Shown: positions 51,050 through 59,204 of the stretch, piece by piece
How positions within the stretch are numbered: position 1 is the stretch's first letter
Layout: each line of letters starts with the position of its first letter
Assembly: GCF_900215325.1 (NCBI RefSeq)
Contig: NZ_OCMS01000002.1
Location: forward strand, 248,001-312,000
Direction of reading: 5' to 3'
Length of the DNA stretch: 64,000 nt
From: Fibrobacter sp. UWB16
GTDB taxonomy: Bacteria; Fibrobacterota; Fibrobacteria; Fibrobacterales; Fibrobacteraceae
The notes under the pieces: generated by a model
Seen by the model: the letters and a program-made list of their open reading frames with translations, nothing else
The model's database searches: none
What the model was told of the DNA's origin: nothing
Made by a program: the position numbers and the translations under genes

Positions 51050-52171
51050 ATGGAGAGAATTAAATTGTTCAGACTGGGAATTTACTCCGTGCTCGCTTTG
51101 TCTGTCGCTCAGGTGTTTGCAGCACCTCCTAAGACATGGGATGCCATTTTTAACGCTGAAGGTCAGGGCGAATATGCCGCGGCCAAGATTGATGGAAATA
51201 TCCGTTTTGGCGAATACACCCATTATAAGAATATCCAGCCGGTTTCCTTCCGCGTTTTGGATGACAAGTTTGACTTTTCTGTTGCTGGTAACATGACTGT
51301 TCCGGCAAAGTTGGTCGAAGATCCGAACTTCTACGAGAATTGCCGCAATACCATGGAAGCGTGGATTTCTTATTTCGATAAGCCGCGCCATTTTGGTAGC
51401 GAAGACCTTATCATCAACATTGCCGGTGTGGACTTTGCTTGCGGTAACGACTTGTTCAACGTCCATGACTTGCGTATAAAGTTTACCAATCCGCAGGCTC
51501 AGAAAGCTTGGGTGAACGAACTTGAAGGACGTCAGAAGTACAAGCGCGAACAGCTCTCTGAATTCCGCATTGCCGAACAGGAACACCGCGCTGAAATTCG
51601 CGACAAGTCCACTTCGTTTACGGACCCGCGCGATGGTCAAGTTTATCGAATCATCAAGGTCGAAGGCCGTGAATGGTTTGCCCAGAACGTGAACTACAAT
51701 GTCGAAGGCCACTCCTGGTGCTACGAAGACAAGGACTCTTACTGCGCACGTAGCGGTCGTCTGTACGACCTCGAAGGTGCTCGCAAGGCTTGCCCGGAAG
51801 GTTGGCACTTGCCGCGTGACCGCGAATGGTCCGACATGCTCAAGGGCCTCACGGGCTGCTACGATGGCGTTGACAAGTGCGGTAACTTTGCTACAAAGAT
51901 GAAGGCTACGACTGGCTGGCAGGGCGGTGGCGGTACCGACGAATACGGTTTCACCATCTTCTCTTCGGGCTATCGCAAGCTTCTCGGCAAGTCTACGGTT
52001 CGCTATGAAGACATGGGCGAATACGCTGGCTTCTGGTCTGCACAGAATGGCCGTAACGAAACGATTTGGCTTTGGGCTATGGGCCGCATGAGCGACCAGA
52101 TGGTTCGCCAGCTCGTGCCTGCAACGGCTAGGAATAACGGTTATTCTGTGAGATGCATTAACGGTAACTAA
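51050..52171 (+). CDS. Exported FISUMP (TIGR02145) domain protein
   Basis: 373 residues with a signal peptide (LGIYSVLALSVAQVFA). Residues about 190-372 form the Fibrobacter succinogenes major paralogous domain: FTDPRDGQVYRIIKVEGREW, FAQNVNYNVEG, the paired Cys loops (SWCYEDKDSYCARSG), CPEGWHLPRDREWSDML, TDEYGFTIFSSGYR and NGYSVRCING. The domain belongs to the formylglycine-enzyme/C-type-lectin-like superfamily and is massively expanded in Fibrobacter. The preceding 170 residues have no recognised fold. Probably surface-exposed; molecular role unknown. Own terminator follows. Confidence 0.9.
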   Translation: MERIKLFRLGIYSVLALSVAQVFAAPPKTWDAIFNAEGQGEYAAAKIDGNIRFGEYTHYKNIQPVSFRVLDDKFDFSVAGNMTVPAKLVEDPNFYENCRNTMEAWISYFDKPRHFGSEDLIINIAGVDFACGNDLFNVHDLRIKFTNPQAQKAWVNELEGRQKYKREQLSEFRIAEQEHRAEIRDKSTSFTDPRDGQVYRIIKVEGREWFAQNVNYNVEGHSWCYEDKDSYCARSGRLYDLEGARKACPEGWHLPRDREWSDMLKGLTGCYDGVDKCGNFATKMKATTGWQGGGGTDEYGFTIFSSGYRKLLGKSTVRYEDMGEYAGFWSAQNGRNETIWLWAMGRMSDQMVRQLVPATARNNGYSVRCINGN

Positions 52172-52188
52172 GGATTGGCGCTGAGCGC

Positions 52189-52222
52189 AAAAAAAGAGAG
52201 CTTAAAAAGCTCTCTTTTTTTA
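52189..52222. terminator. Bidirectional terminator
   Basis: AGAGAGCTT/AAGCTCTCT stem flanked by A7 and T8, ending the FISUMP gene and, from the other side, argS. Confidence 0.9.
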
Positions 52223-52262
52223 TATGCATAAAAAATGCGTCGCGCCGAGGGCGCGGCGTATT

Positions 52263-53975
52263 TTACATCTGGCGGATTGGGAAGAGGCCGAGCAAGTCGA
52301 GGACGTTTTCGAGCACAATCTGTGTAGACTGCACGAGGAAGAGTCTGGACTTTTCTTCGGCGGATCCGAGCACGCGGTCTTCGTGGATGAACTTGTGTGC
52401 GGCTTCGGCAATTTCGAGTGCATATTGTGCGAGCACGCTCGGTTCATCGTCCTTGACTGCGGCGAGAATCTTTTCACCCTTCTTGGCGAGAATGTTGATG
52501 AGGCTGTAGGCGGCGTCATCGGTAAGCTGAGCGTAATCCACGTCAGCCACCGGAACGGTGTAGCCGGCCTTGCGCATAATGCTGCAAAGACGGACGTGTG
52601 CGTTCTGCACGTACGGACCCGTGTCGCCTTCGAAACTCATGACGGCATCCCAGTCAAAGCGGACATCCTTCAAGCGGCTGTTCTTGAGGTCGTTGAAGGT
52701 AAGAGCGCTGATACCGATCTGGCGTGCAATGAGTTCCTTGTTTTCGAGGCCCGGATTCTTTTCGTCGATGAATTCGAGAATCTTCTTTTGGGCGGCTTCA
52801 ATCACATCGCGGAGGAGGCTTGCCGTACCGGTACGTGTCTTGCCCTTTTCCCACTTGCCGTCGACCATCTGGAGGATCACGCCGAACGGAATGTGGTACA
52901 TGTCCTTGTACCATTCGCGGCCCATCTTCTTGAGCACGTGGAACACCTGCTTGAAGTGGAGAGCTTGTCCCAAGTCCACCACATAAAGGCACTTGTCGAA
53001 GTTGTATTCCTTTTTGCGGTAAATTGCGGCAGCGAGGTCGCGGGTTGCGTACAACGTGGAACCATCACTCTTGCGGATAAGGCACGGGTTCAGGTCGAAT
53101 TCATCGAGCATCACCACGTCGCGTTCCTGGCTGTTCACCAACAAGTTCTTTTCGCGGAGTTCGTCGAGCACGGCCGGAATCTTGTCTTCAAAGAAGGATT
53201 CACCGGTGTAGTGGTCAAAGCCAACGCCCATCATGTCGTAAATGCGCATGAGTTCCTTGAGCGTTGCGGCGCGGAATGCGGTCCAAAGCTTGCGGTAGAA
53301 TTCGTCGCCCTGTTCGAGCTTTGTGAATGCGGCGCGAGCTTCGTCTTCGAGGCCGGGTTCTTCCTTGGAGGCCTTGGAGAAGCTAGCGTAAAGGATGTTG
53401 AGTTCCTTCACGGTGAGTGCGTTCAAAGTTGCTTCGTCGGTCGGGAGCTTTTCGCGGAGGTACATCACGATGAGCTTACCGAATGCAGTGCCCCAGTCAC
53501 CGAGGTGGTTGATGCGTTCGACCTTGTAACCGGCAGCCTTGTAGATGCGGGCAAGCGAGTTACCGATCATTGTAGAACGCAAGTGGTGGAAGGCGAGTTC
53601 CTTACCGATGTTCGGGGAGCTGTAGTCGATGCAGACAACCTTGCCATTCGATGCGGCATGGCCGTATTCCAAACCCTTGGCGGCGATTTCGTCGAGCGTA
53701 GACTTGGCGAGGAATCCGCGGTCGATGAAGAAGTTGAGGTAACCGTTCACGGCTTCAACTTTAGAAAGCCCAGCCGGGAGCTGAACCTTTGCTGCTAAAT
53801 CTTCGGCAATGAGCTTCGGTGCCTTGCGGAGGGTCTTTGCAAGAGAAAAGCAAGGAATGGTGTAGTTGCCGTGACTTGTATCAGGCGGTACGGAAATAAG
53901 TTTCAATGCGGCTTCTTCGTCAAAAGCTCCAGTTGCTGCAAGTGCCTTTGCGATTTCTGCATTAAATGAGTTCAT
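52263..53975 (-). CDS. argS: Arginyl-tRNA synthetase
   Basis: 570 residues from ATG 53975 with GGAG six bases upstream. DYSSPNIGKELAFHHLRST is the HIGH region, with AFHH where most ArgRS have H(V/I)GH, so the first His is replaced. KGKTRTGTASLL stands for the KMSKS loop. The N-terminal additional domain and C-terminal DALR anticodon domain (AYSLINILAKKGEK onward) are present. It charges tRNA-Arg. Overlaps the end of rsfS by 14 bp. Confidence 0.95.
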   Translation of the reverse strand: MNSFNAEIAKALAATGAFDEEAALKLISVPPDTSHGNYTIPCFSLAKTLRKAPKLIAEDLAAKVQLPAGLSKVEAVNGYLNFFIDRGFLAKSTLDEIAAKGLEYGHAASNGKVVCIDYSSPNIGKELAFHHLRSTMIGNSLARIYKAAGYKVERINHLGDWGTAFGKLIVMYLREKLPTDEATLNALTVKELNILYASFSKASKEEPGLEDEARAAFTKLEQGDEFYRKLWTAFRAATLKELMRIYDMMGVGFDHYTGESFFEDKIPAVLDELREKNLLVNSQERDVVMLDEFDLNPCLIRKSDGSTLYATRDLAAAIYRKKEYNFDKCLYVVDLGQALHFKQVFHVLKKMGREWYKDMYHIPFGVILQMVDGKWEKGKTRTGTASLLRDVIEAAQKKILEFIDEKNPGLENKELIARQIGISALTFNDLKNSRLKDVRFDWDAVMSFEGDTGPYVQNAHVRLCSIMRKAGYTVPVADVDYAQLTDDAAYSLINILAKKGEKILAAVKDDEPSVLAQYALEIAEAAHKFIHEDRVLGSAEEKSRLFLVQSTQIVLENVLDLLGLFPIRQM

Positions 53976-54381
53976 TATCGTCTCCAGACTTCTTAGCGTC
54001 TTCGCGGATGAAGTCATGTTCATCGAGGTTCATGAGTTTGCCGTCTGCATAGAGGCGGTCGAAGGAAATTTCGTTTCTCTTTTCTTCTTCGAAGAGGTGA
54101 ACCATCAGGTCAAGACCAGCATCGAAGATGGCCCAGCGTACGCCTTCCTTGTATTCAACGCCGACATAGTGGAGCTTGCGAGCCTTAAATTCCTTGGTAA
54201 GTTCATTCAGAATGGCCTGCATCTGGGCTTCACTTTCGCAAGTGGCGATGAGGAAATAATCCGCTTCGTTTTTGACGCCGCGGAGGTCGATGAGCTGCAC
54301 GTTTTGGGCGCGGAGTTCAAAAAGGATACCTGCACCAAGCTTAACGGTTTCAGAAAAATCTTGGTTATTTGTTGCTGTCAT
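53962..54381 (-). CDS. rsfS: Ribosomal silencing factor RsfS
   Basis: 139 residues. The Iojap core is LIDLRGVKNEADYFLIATC followed by GVRWAIFDAGLDLMVHLFEE and a short acidic tail. It binds L14 and blocks subunit joining in starvation. It overlaps both neighbours (LytR_C lipoprotein upstream by 17 bp, argS downstream by 14 bp), indicating a translationally coupled trio. Confidence 0.92.
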   Translation of the reverse strand: MTATNNQDFSETVKLGAGILFELRAQNVQLIDLRGVKNEADYFLIATCESEAQMQAILNELTKEFKARKLHYVGVEYKEGVRWAIFDAGLDLMVHLFEEEKRNEISFDRLYADGKLMNLDEHDFIREDAKKSGDDNELI

Positions 54382-54817
54382 GTTGTTCTCCCTGATCGGG
54401 TTCTATTATTTGTTGAAAATCTCTACCAGTGTGTACGACGGCATCGACTGTGGCGTTTTTGTCGAGTAGCACAAGAACGTTCTTTGTTTTTAGGGTGGCG
54501 GCGAGAGCCTGTGCGCCTTCCCATTCCGGGTTCCTAAGCACGATGACTGTTTCTTCGTAGTTCTGGAGGCGTTCGTTGTCAATGTAGACTACGTCAAATC
54601 CTTTTTTGCGCAAGAAAGCACGCATCTTAGTTGCGGCTCCCTTCATGCTGCAGCTGTTCAGAACTTCCACATCACCTTTGATGGGACGGACTTTGCGAAC
54701 GACGGCAGGGGCAGGCTTTTCTTCTTTACAGCCTGTAAAGAGGCATGCGGCAAAAACAGCCGAAGAAACTCCTACGGCAAATTTTAGGCGGAGCGCTTTA
54801 GAATAGTTGTAGAACAT
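54365..54817 (-). CDS. LytR_C-domain lipoprotein
   Basis: 150 residues from ATG 54817; a TTG seven codons earlier is possible. Signal with lipobox (AACLFTGCKEEK). Residues about 45-140 look like the LytR C-terminal domain: VEVLNSCSMKGAATKMRAFL, GFDVVYIDNERLQNYEETVI, and VLVLLDKNATVDAVVHTGRD. Proteins with this domain sit next to rsfS in many bacteria. Envelope location; molecular role unknown. Confidence 0.75.
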   Translation of the reverse strand: MFYNYSKALRLKFAVGVSSAVFAACLFTGCKEEKPAPAVVRKVRPIKGDVEVLNSCSMKGAATKMRAFLRKKGFDVVYIDNERLQNYEETVIVLRNPEWEGAQALAATLKTKNVLVLLDKNATVDAVVHTGRDFQQIIEPDQGEQHDSNK

Positions 54818-54841
54818 TCTTTGATACAAATCTAGCAAAAA

Positions 54842-54872
54842 TAAAAAAGCCCTCGGAATAAATCCGGGGGGA
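54842..54872 (-). terminator. Terminator of the 54892-55479 gene
   Basis: CCCTCGGA/TCCGGGGG stem (one T-G pair), then on the minus strand CTTTTTTATTTTT. Confidence 0.8.
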
Positions 54873-54891
54873 CTATATAGAATAGAAGAGC

Positions 54892-55479
54892 TTACTGGCA
54901 GAGGATGGAACTGCGACTAAGACATTCGTTGTGGAAGAAACTGCGTGGACCGTAGGCCTTCAGTGCGTCGCGTTCATTGACGTAGGAAATTCTTATTAAT
55001 GTGTTTTCGCTAGGTTTGTATTCCAGCGAAACATCTGGAATCAACACATTGACATTGCCCTGGCGTAGGTCCTCTCTTGCAATGCGGGAACCATTGCTAA
55101 TGTTTGCGTAGATTGGCATCCAGAGACCGACATTTGCGTACAAGTGAAGATTCGGTGTGAACTCGTAGGCGAAATGCCCCATAAAGCTTTGGTTTGCGAA
55201 CGACCCGAAACTACCTGCAACGAAATTGAGTGAATAGGAGTATGCGACTTTTAAGGCCGGGTCGAATGTCTGATGACGGACCATACGGTCTGAATCAAAT
55301 TCGCGGTTCCAGGGAATTCCATCGTTTCTAAATTCGTAATTGGCTTCGGCCTCATTGCTTTTGGATACTGACGTTTTGGTAATGACTTGAGAGGCCATTT
55401 CGGATGATTCGATGTTTGTTGTTACGTTTGCAAATGCAAACGTTGATATGCAAAGAGCAGATAAAATAATTTGTTTCAT
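54892..55479 (-). CDS. Exported protein, tandem paralogue of 55571-56149
   Basis: 195 residues from ATG 55479, where a signal peptide (QIILSALCISTFAFA) starts; longer frames run into the repeat element. Core GIPWNREFDSDRMVRHQTFD, YSLNFVAGSFGSFANQSFMG and LHLYANVGLWMPIYANISNG are nearly identical to the upstream copy. Strand pattern and ISYVNERDALKAYGP suggest a small outer-membrane barrel. Ends with a Cys-containing tail (FHNECLSRSSILCQ). Unknown function. Confidence 0.75.
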   Translation of the reverse strand: MKQIILSALCISTFAFANVTTNIESSEMASQVITKTSVSKSNEAEANYEFRNDGIPWNREFDSDRMVRHQTFDPALKVAYSYSLNFVAGSFGSFANQSFMGHFAYEFTPNLHLYANVGLWMPIYANISNGSRIAREDLRQGNVNVLIPDVSLEYKPSENTLIRISYVNERDALKAYGPRSFFHNECLSRSSILCQ

Positions 55480-55499
55480 GAAACCGAATATACAAAAGT

Positions 55500-55567
55500 G
55501 TGCAAGGCGAGAGTAGTAAAATTGAACTTGTTCAATTTTATTACCGAGCCGCCGCCACGGACGCCGT
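55500..55567. repeat. Dispersed hairpin element, copy 2 (family with 3864-3930)
   Basis: 68 nt: GTGCAA, CGAG, then a perfect 10-bp stem (55518-55527 with 55530-55539) differing in sequence from copy 1, ATTACCGAG, and CGGACGCCGT. It separates the two paralogous genes. Confidence 0.6.
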
Positions 55568-55570
55568 CGA

Positions 55571-56149
55571 TTACCAGCAATAATGCGGGTTTCGCCAAGG
55601 ACAATCGTCGTAGAAGTAACGATGCGGTCCATAGGCTCTGAATGCGTCTCTTTCGTTGATGTACATGACCCTCAAAGTCATCTTGTCACTTGGCTTGTAT
55701 TCGAGCGTAATATCTGGAATCAATACGCCTACGTTCCCTTGTTTCACATCTTCTCTTGCAATACGGTTCCCGAAATGGATGCTCGAATAGAGTGGCATCC
55801 ATAAGCCTACATTGGCATACAAGTGAAGGTCTGGGGTGAACTCGTAAGCGAAATGAGCCATAAAGCTTTGTTGTGCAAAAGACCCCAAAGAGCCGCCGAT
55901 AAAGCTTACAGAGTAGGTGTAGGCCACCTTGAGCGCCGGGTCAAAAGTGTCGTGGCGAATGAGGCGTTCTGGGTCAAAGTGCTCGCGGTTCCACGGGATT
56001 CCGCTTTCCTGGATGACGTAAATAGTATCGACAACTGTGTCTTGGGCTGCGACCAATGTTTCCGAGAGCGCGCTAGAATCTTCCTTCGCGGGGGAGGCCG
56101 CAAAGGCAAGCGCTGCTAGGAATAACACTGTAAGACTCATGAATCGCAT
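55571..56149 (-). CDS. Exported protein, tandem paralogue of 54892-55479
   Basis: 192 residues with a signal peptide (FMSLTVLFLAALAFA). After a short linker with AAQDTVVDTIYVIQESG (DTV-DT-YV motif) comes GIPWNREHFDPERLIRHDTF and the same core as its neighbour: YSVSFIGGSLGSFAQQSFMA, LHLYANVGLWMPLYSSIHFG, LRVMYINERDAFRAYGPHRY. Tail FYDDCPWRNPHYCW. Likely small outer-membrane barrel; unknown function. Confidence 0.75.
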   Translation of the reverse strand: MRFMSLTVLFLAALAFAASPAKEDSSALSETLVAAQDTVVDTIYVIQESGIPWNREHFDPERLIRHDTFDPALKVAYTYSVSFIGGSLGSFAQQSFMAHFAYEFTPDLHLYANVGLWMPLYSSIHFGNRIAREDVKQGNVGVLIPDITLEYKPSDKMTLRVMYINERDAFRAYGPHRYFYDDCPWRNPHYCW

Positions 56150-56162
56150 ATAATGAATATAT

Positions 56163-56195
56163 AAAAAAAGAAGGCTTCATGATAAAATGAAGCCT
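56163..56195 (-). terminator. Flotillin gene terminator
   Basis: AGGCTTCAT/ATGAAGCCT stem, then TCTTTTTTT on the minus strand. Confidence 0.88.
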
Positions 56196-56221
56196 CCCGG
56201 TCGAGATGAATTTCTCAGGAA

Positions 56222-57739
56222 TTATTTGTTATTGTTGTCGTTTTTTGGATCGTCGCTTTTGGTGACTCCGGCGAGTTTTGCCCCGAACATGGAGCCAAGA
56301 ACTGTACGGAGGTCAATGCCGAGCGAGTCCGTAAGGCCGTTCGTGACCTGCGTGAGCGTCTTGGTGATGTCTCCAGTGAGCTTTGCTGTATTGCCTTCGC
56401 CGTACATCGTGATGTTTCCGATCTTTTCCATCGGCTTTGCAATGGCGGCTGCAATTTGCGGCATCTGTTCGAAGTACTTTTCAATCGTCTTGAGCTGCAT
56501 TTCCTGACGGGCGGCGTCTCCATAAAGCTTCATGGCTTCGGCCTTCTTGTTGAGTGCTTCGGCTTCGGCAAGGCCTTGGGCCTTGATGGCTTCTGCTTCT
56601 GCTAAACCCTTTGCCTTGGTCGCTTCGGCTTCGGCGAGGGCTTTGGCTTTCGTAGCTTCGGCTTCTGCGAACGCCTTTTCCTTTTCGGCTTCTGCAATCT
56701 GCTTGATGGCCTTGGCGCGCTGTTCTTCCTTGTAGCGGACGGCTTCTGCGTCTTTCTGCTGTTGGAAAAGCTCGGCTTCGGAACGCTGGATTTGTGCCTG
56801 GCGTTCGGCTTCGGCTTTCTTTTCGATTTCCGCTTTAAGTTCCTTTTCGGTCACCATGACCATGCGTTCGCGAATTTCAATTTCCTTTTCTTGCTTGGCG
56901 ACTTCGGCTTCAGCCTGGGCAACGTTGATTTCCTTTTGCTGAGTCTGCTTCTGGATTTCGTAAGCGGCGTCTGCGATTGCCTTTTCTGTATCGGAAATCT
57001 TCTGCAAGTTGGCCTTTTTCACGGCGAGGTCGTTTTGCTTCTGGGCGATTTCGAGTTCTGCGGCAACGGCTGCATCGTTAGCTTCTTTCTTGGCCTGCGA
57101 TTGGGCAACGCTGATATCGCGTTCGGCGTTGGCCTTGGAAATGGCCGCTGCCTTGCGGATGGCGGAAGTCTTATCGACACCGAGGTTTTCAATCACGCCG
57201 TTGGCATCTTCAAAGTTCTGGATGTTGAACGTCTGCACCACGATACCGAGTTTTTCAAGGTCCGGGATGGCGTTTTCGAGCACGAGTTCAGAGACCTGCT
57301 TGCGGTCGCCCACGAGGTCCACGAGCTGCATACGGCCGACAATTTCACGCATGTTACCTTCGAGAATGTCGACGATCATGGCGCGAATGTCTTCGGGTTT
57401 CTTGTTCAAGAAGTTCTGTGCAGAAGATTTAAGACGGTCCGGATTGTCCGAAATCTTGGCGGTCACGACGGCGTCGACGGATACGTTGATGTAGTCTTTG
57501 GTGGGGACCGGGCTTCCTGTCTTCACGTCAATCTGAATCAATTGCAGGGAAAGGTGGTCAGCGCGTTCGAAGAACGGGATGCGCAACCCTGCGCGACCGA
57601 TGATGACTCTTGGAACCTTACGGATACCGGAAACGATAATCGCTTCGTCCGGAGCTGCCTTGATGTAGGACATCACGAAAACGATAATCAGTAAAAGTAT
57701 AGCCGCTGCAATAGCGATGTAGTGGATGTTTTCTGGCAT
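56222..57739 (-). CDS. Flotillin-like SPFH-domain protein
   Basis: 505 residues from ATG 57739, with GAGG six bases upstream. N-terminal membrane helix (YIAIAAAILLLIIVFVMSYI), SPFH domain (DEAIIVSGIRKVPRVIIGRA to DGVIENLGVDK) and a long Ala/Glu/Lys coiled coil with near-repeats (EAEATKAKALAEAEATKAKG, then GLAEAEAIKAQ) every ten residues. The C-terminus ends in a short Gly-containing region (TDSLGIDLRTVLGSMFGAKL). Flotillins organise membrane microdomains. YqiK/FloT type rather than FloA. Stands alone; no NfeD gene adjacent. Confidence 0.9.
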   Translation of the reverse strand: MPENIHYIAIAAAILLLIIVFVMSYIKAAPDEAIIVSGIRKVPRVIIGRAGLRIPFFERADHLSLQLIQIDVKTGSPVPTKDYINVSVDAVVTAKISDNPDRLKSSAQNFLNKKPEDIRAMIVDILEGNMREIVGRMQLVDLVGDRKQVSELVLENAIPDLEKLGIVVQTFNIQNFEDANGVIENLGVDKTSAIRKAAAISKANAERDISVAQSQAKKEANDAAVAAELEIAQKQNDLAVKKANLQKISDTEKAIADAAYEIQKQTQQKEINVAQAEAEVAKQEKEIEIRERMVMVTEKELKAEIEKKAEAERQAQIQRSEAELFQQQKDAEAVRYKEEQRAKAIKQIAEAEKEKAFAEAEATKAKALAEAEATKAKGLAEAEAIKAQGLAEAEALNKKAEAMKLYGDAARQEMQLKTIEKYFEQMPQIAAAIAKPMEKIGNITMYGEGNTAKLTGDITKTLTQVTNGLTDSLGIDLRTVLGSMFGAKLAGVTKSDDPKNDNNNK

Positions 57740-57828
57740 TAAAAACCTCATTATTTTAGTTTACATTTAATATACAACATTTACATTGTCATAAACCGCC
57801 AAATCGTAAAAAAATTGGTGTTACGTAC

Positions 57829-57853
57829 AAAAAAAAGCCCGGCAAATGCCGGG
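57829..57853 (-). terminator. panD terminator
   Basis: CCCGGC/GCCGGG stem with AAAT loop and a long T-tract on the minus strand. Confidence 0.88.
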
Positions 57854-57880
57854 ACCATTAAACGCGAGTTGTTTGCGCTT

Positions 57881-58237
57881 TTAGATTTTTTCGATGATTT
57901 CGTTTTTGCCGTTGACGCGGATGACGGTCGGTTTCCAGGTCTTGGCTTCTTCCGGGGACATCGTTGCATAAGCTACGATAATTACGAGGTCACCAGGCTG
58001 TACCAAGCGGGCTGCTGCACCGTTCAGGCAGATGACACCAGATTTTGCCGGGCCTTCGATGACATACGTATCAAGGCGGGAACCATTATTGACGTCAAGA
58101 ACGCCGACTTTTTCGAAGGGGAGGATGCCTGCTGCATCCATTAAATCGCGTGCGATAGTGATGGAACCTTCATAGTTGAGATTCGCATCGGTAACTGTAG
58201 CACGATGAATTTTGGCTTTAAGTAATTCTAGCTGCAT
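57881..58237 (-). CDS. panD: Aspartate 1-decarboxylase
   Basis: 118 residues. The self-cleavage site is Gly24-Ser25 in [16 protein letters not shown], producing the pyruvoyl group. Other signatures: [17 protein letters not shown] and [17 protein letters not shown]. Makes beta-alanine for coenzyme A. Single gene; its pantothenate partners are not in the window. Confidence 0.96.
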   Translation of the reverse strand: MQLELLKAKIHRATVTDANLNYEGSITIARDLMDAAGILPFEKVGVLDVNNGSRLDTYVIEGPAKSGVICLNGAAARLVQPGDLVIIVAYATMSPEEAKTWKPTVIRVNGKNEIIEKI

Positions 58238-58246
58238 TTTTGCTGC

Positions 58247-58978
58247 TTAGAACTTGACATTAAGGAAGCTTGCTACGCCCTGGTCTGGTGTCGGAATAAT
58301 ACCGAAGCTAAAGCGGTTTGCATCCGGATTGCTATCCCACTGGGTGCTGATGAATGCATCTGCAAAAGACCAAAGGTGTGCGGCGGCGATTCCAAGGAAT
58401 CCGTACCACCAATAGCTCTTATCCTGAACGGCAAGTACTACGGTGACTGTGATACTACCAATTTCAAGGACATCCATGAAGGTTGCCTTGGCGGTTTGTT
58501 TTGTCTTCCACTGATAATAGGATGGAATCAAAAGAGAAATATAAGCGCTGGATTGATCACCATTGCGATAGCGGTAAGAACGGTCGATGTCTGCATCTTC
58601 CATACCTTCGGCACGCTGGCTAAGCCAATCTTCTTCGCTCACGCCGAGTCTGTTCCAGGGCTTTTGGAGATATTCTGTCGGGCGAATGCCAAGCTCAACA
58701 AGCTTTGTCAATTTTTCGCGAGAAACGCCTTGTTCTTTAGCCTGCTGATATTCCCACTGGGTAAGGCCCATATCTTCGTACTTGAAACCTTCCCACTGGC
58801 CACCAACAGCCTGAGCGTTACCAATGTTTGCTTGAGTCGTTGCTTCGGCGTTTGCCTGAGCGATAGAGTCTGCAGTTGCAGCATCCTGGAAATCGTCAGA
58901 GAAGAGGTCATCAGACTGAGCAAACGCTAGTGAGCCCGCGAAAAGAACAGCAGAAAGCACTTTGAACATGTTACTCAT
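58247..58978 (-). CDS. Exported membrane-associated protein (DUF5683-like arrangement)
   Basis: 243 residues with a signal peptide (FKVLSAVLFAGSLAFA). Residues about 60-140 are hydrophilic (YEDMGLTQWEYQQAKEQGVS, RLGVSEEDWLSQR). Then hydrophobic stretches SSAYISLLIPSYYQWK, LEIGSITVTVVLAVQD and WYGFLGIAAAHLWSFADAFI, in the same order as the 29871 and 31415 proteins, and the same kind of ending (GVASFLNVKF versus ALLMNVKF). Likely a distant relative of them. Ends ten bases before panD on the same strand. Confidence 0.65.
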   Translation of the reverse strand: MSNMFKVLSAVLFAGSLAFAQSDDLFSDDFQDAATADSIAQANAEATTQANIGNAQAVGGQWEGFKYEDMGLTQWEYQQAKEQGVSREKLTKLVELGIRPTEYLQKPWNRLGVSEEDWLSQRAEGMEDADIDRSYRYRNGDQSSAYISLLIPSYYQWKTKQTAKATFMDVLEIGSITVTVVLAVQDKSYWWYGFLGIAAAHLWSFADAFISTQWDSNPDANRFSFGIIPTPDQGVASFLNVKF

Positions 58979-59003
58979 TTTGATCTCTTTCTTAAACGTT
59001 TAA

Positions 59004-59087
59004 TGCCGGGGGAGGGAATCGAACCCTCACACTCTCGCGAGTACTGGATTTTGAGTCCAGCGCGTCTACCAATTTCACCACCCCGGC
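59004..59087 (-). tRNA. tRNA-Leu(CAA)
   Basis: Starts GCCGGGGTGGTGAAATTGG, anticodon arm CTGGA-CTCAAAA-TCCAG with anticodon CAA (codon UUG), a long variable arm (TACTCGCGAGAGTG) and GGTTCGATTCC T arm, as required for class II tRNA-Leu. Discriminator A, no encoded CCA. Confidence 0.95.
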
Positions 59088-59204
59088 GGGGGAGCACAAC
59101 AAATATAGCACTATTTTTGCTTTTTTTGTAGGTATAATGCAAAAAAACGCATGTTTTAGGCGTTAAAATCTGTAAAAAATTTTTTCGAGTATAATTTTAT
59201 TTGC

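Noticed and set aside
52224-53798. Plus-strand open frame of 524 codons
   Set aside because: Antisense to argS and through its terminator; no domain.
56762-57694. Plus-strand open frame with Phe/Leu/Gly-rich product
   Set aside because: Antisense of the flotillin coiled coil; the apparent membrane-like composition is an artefact of Ala/Glu/Lys codons on the other strand.
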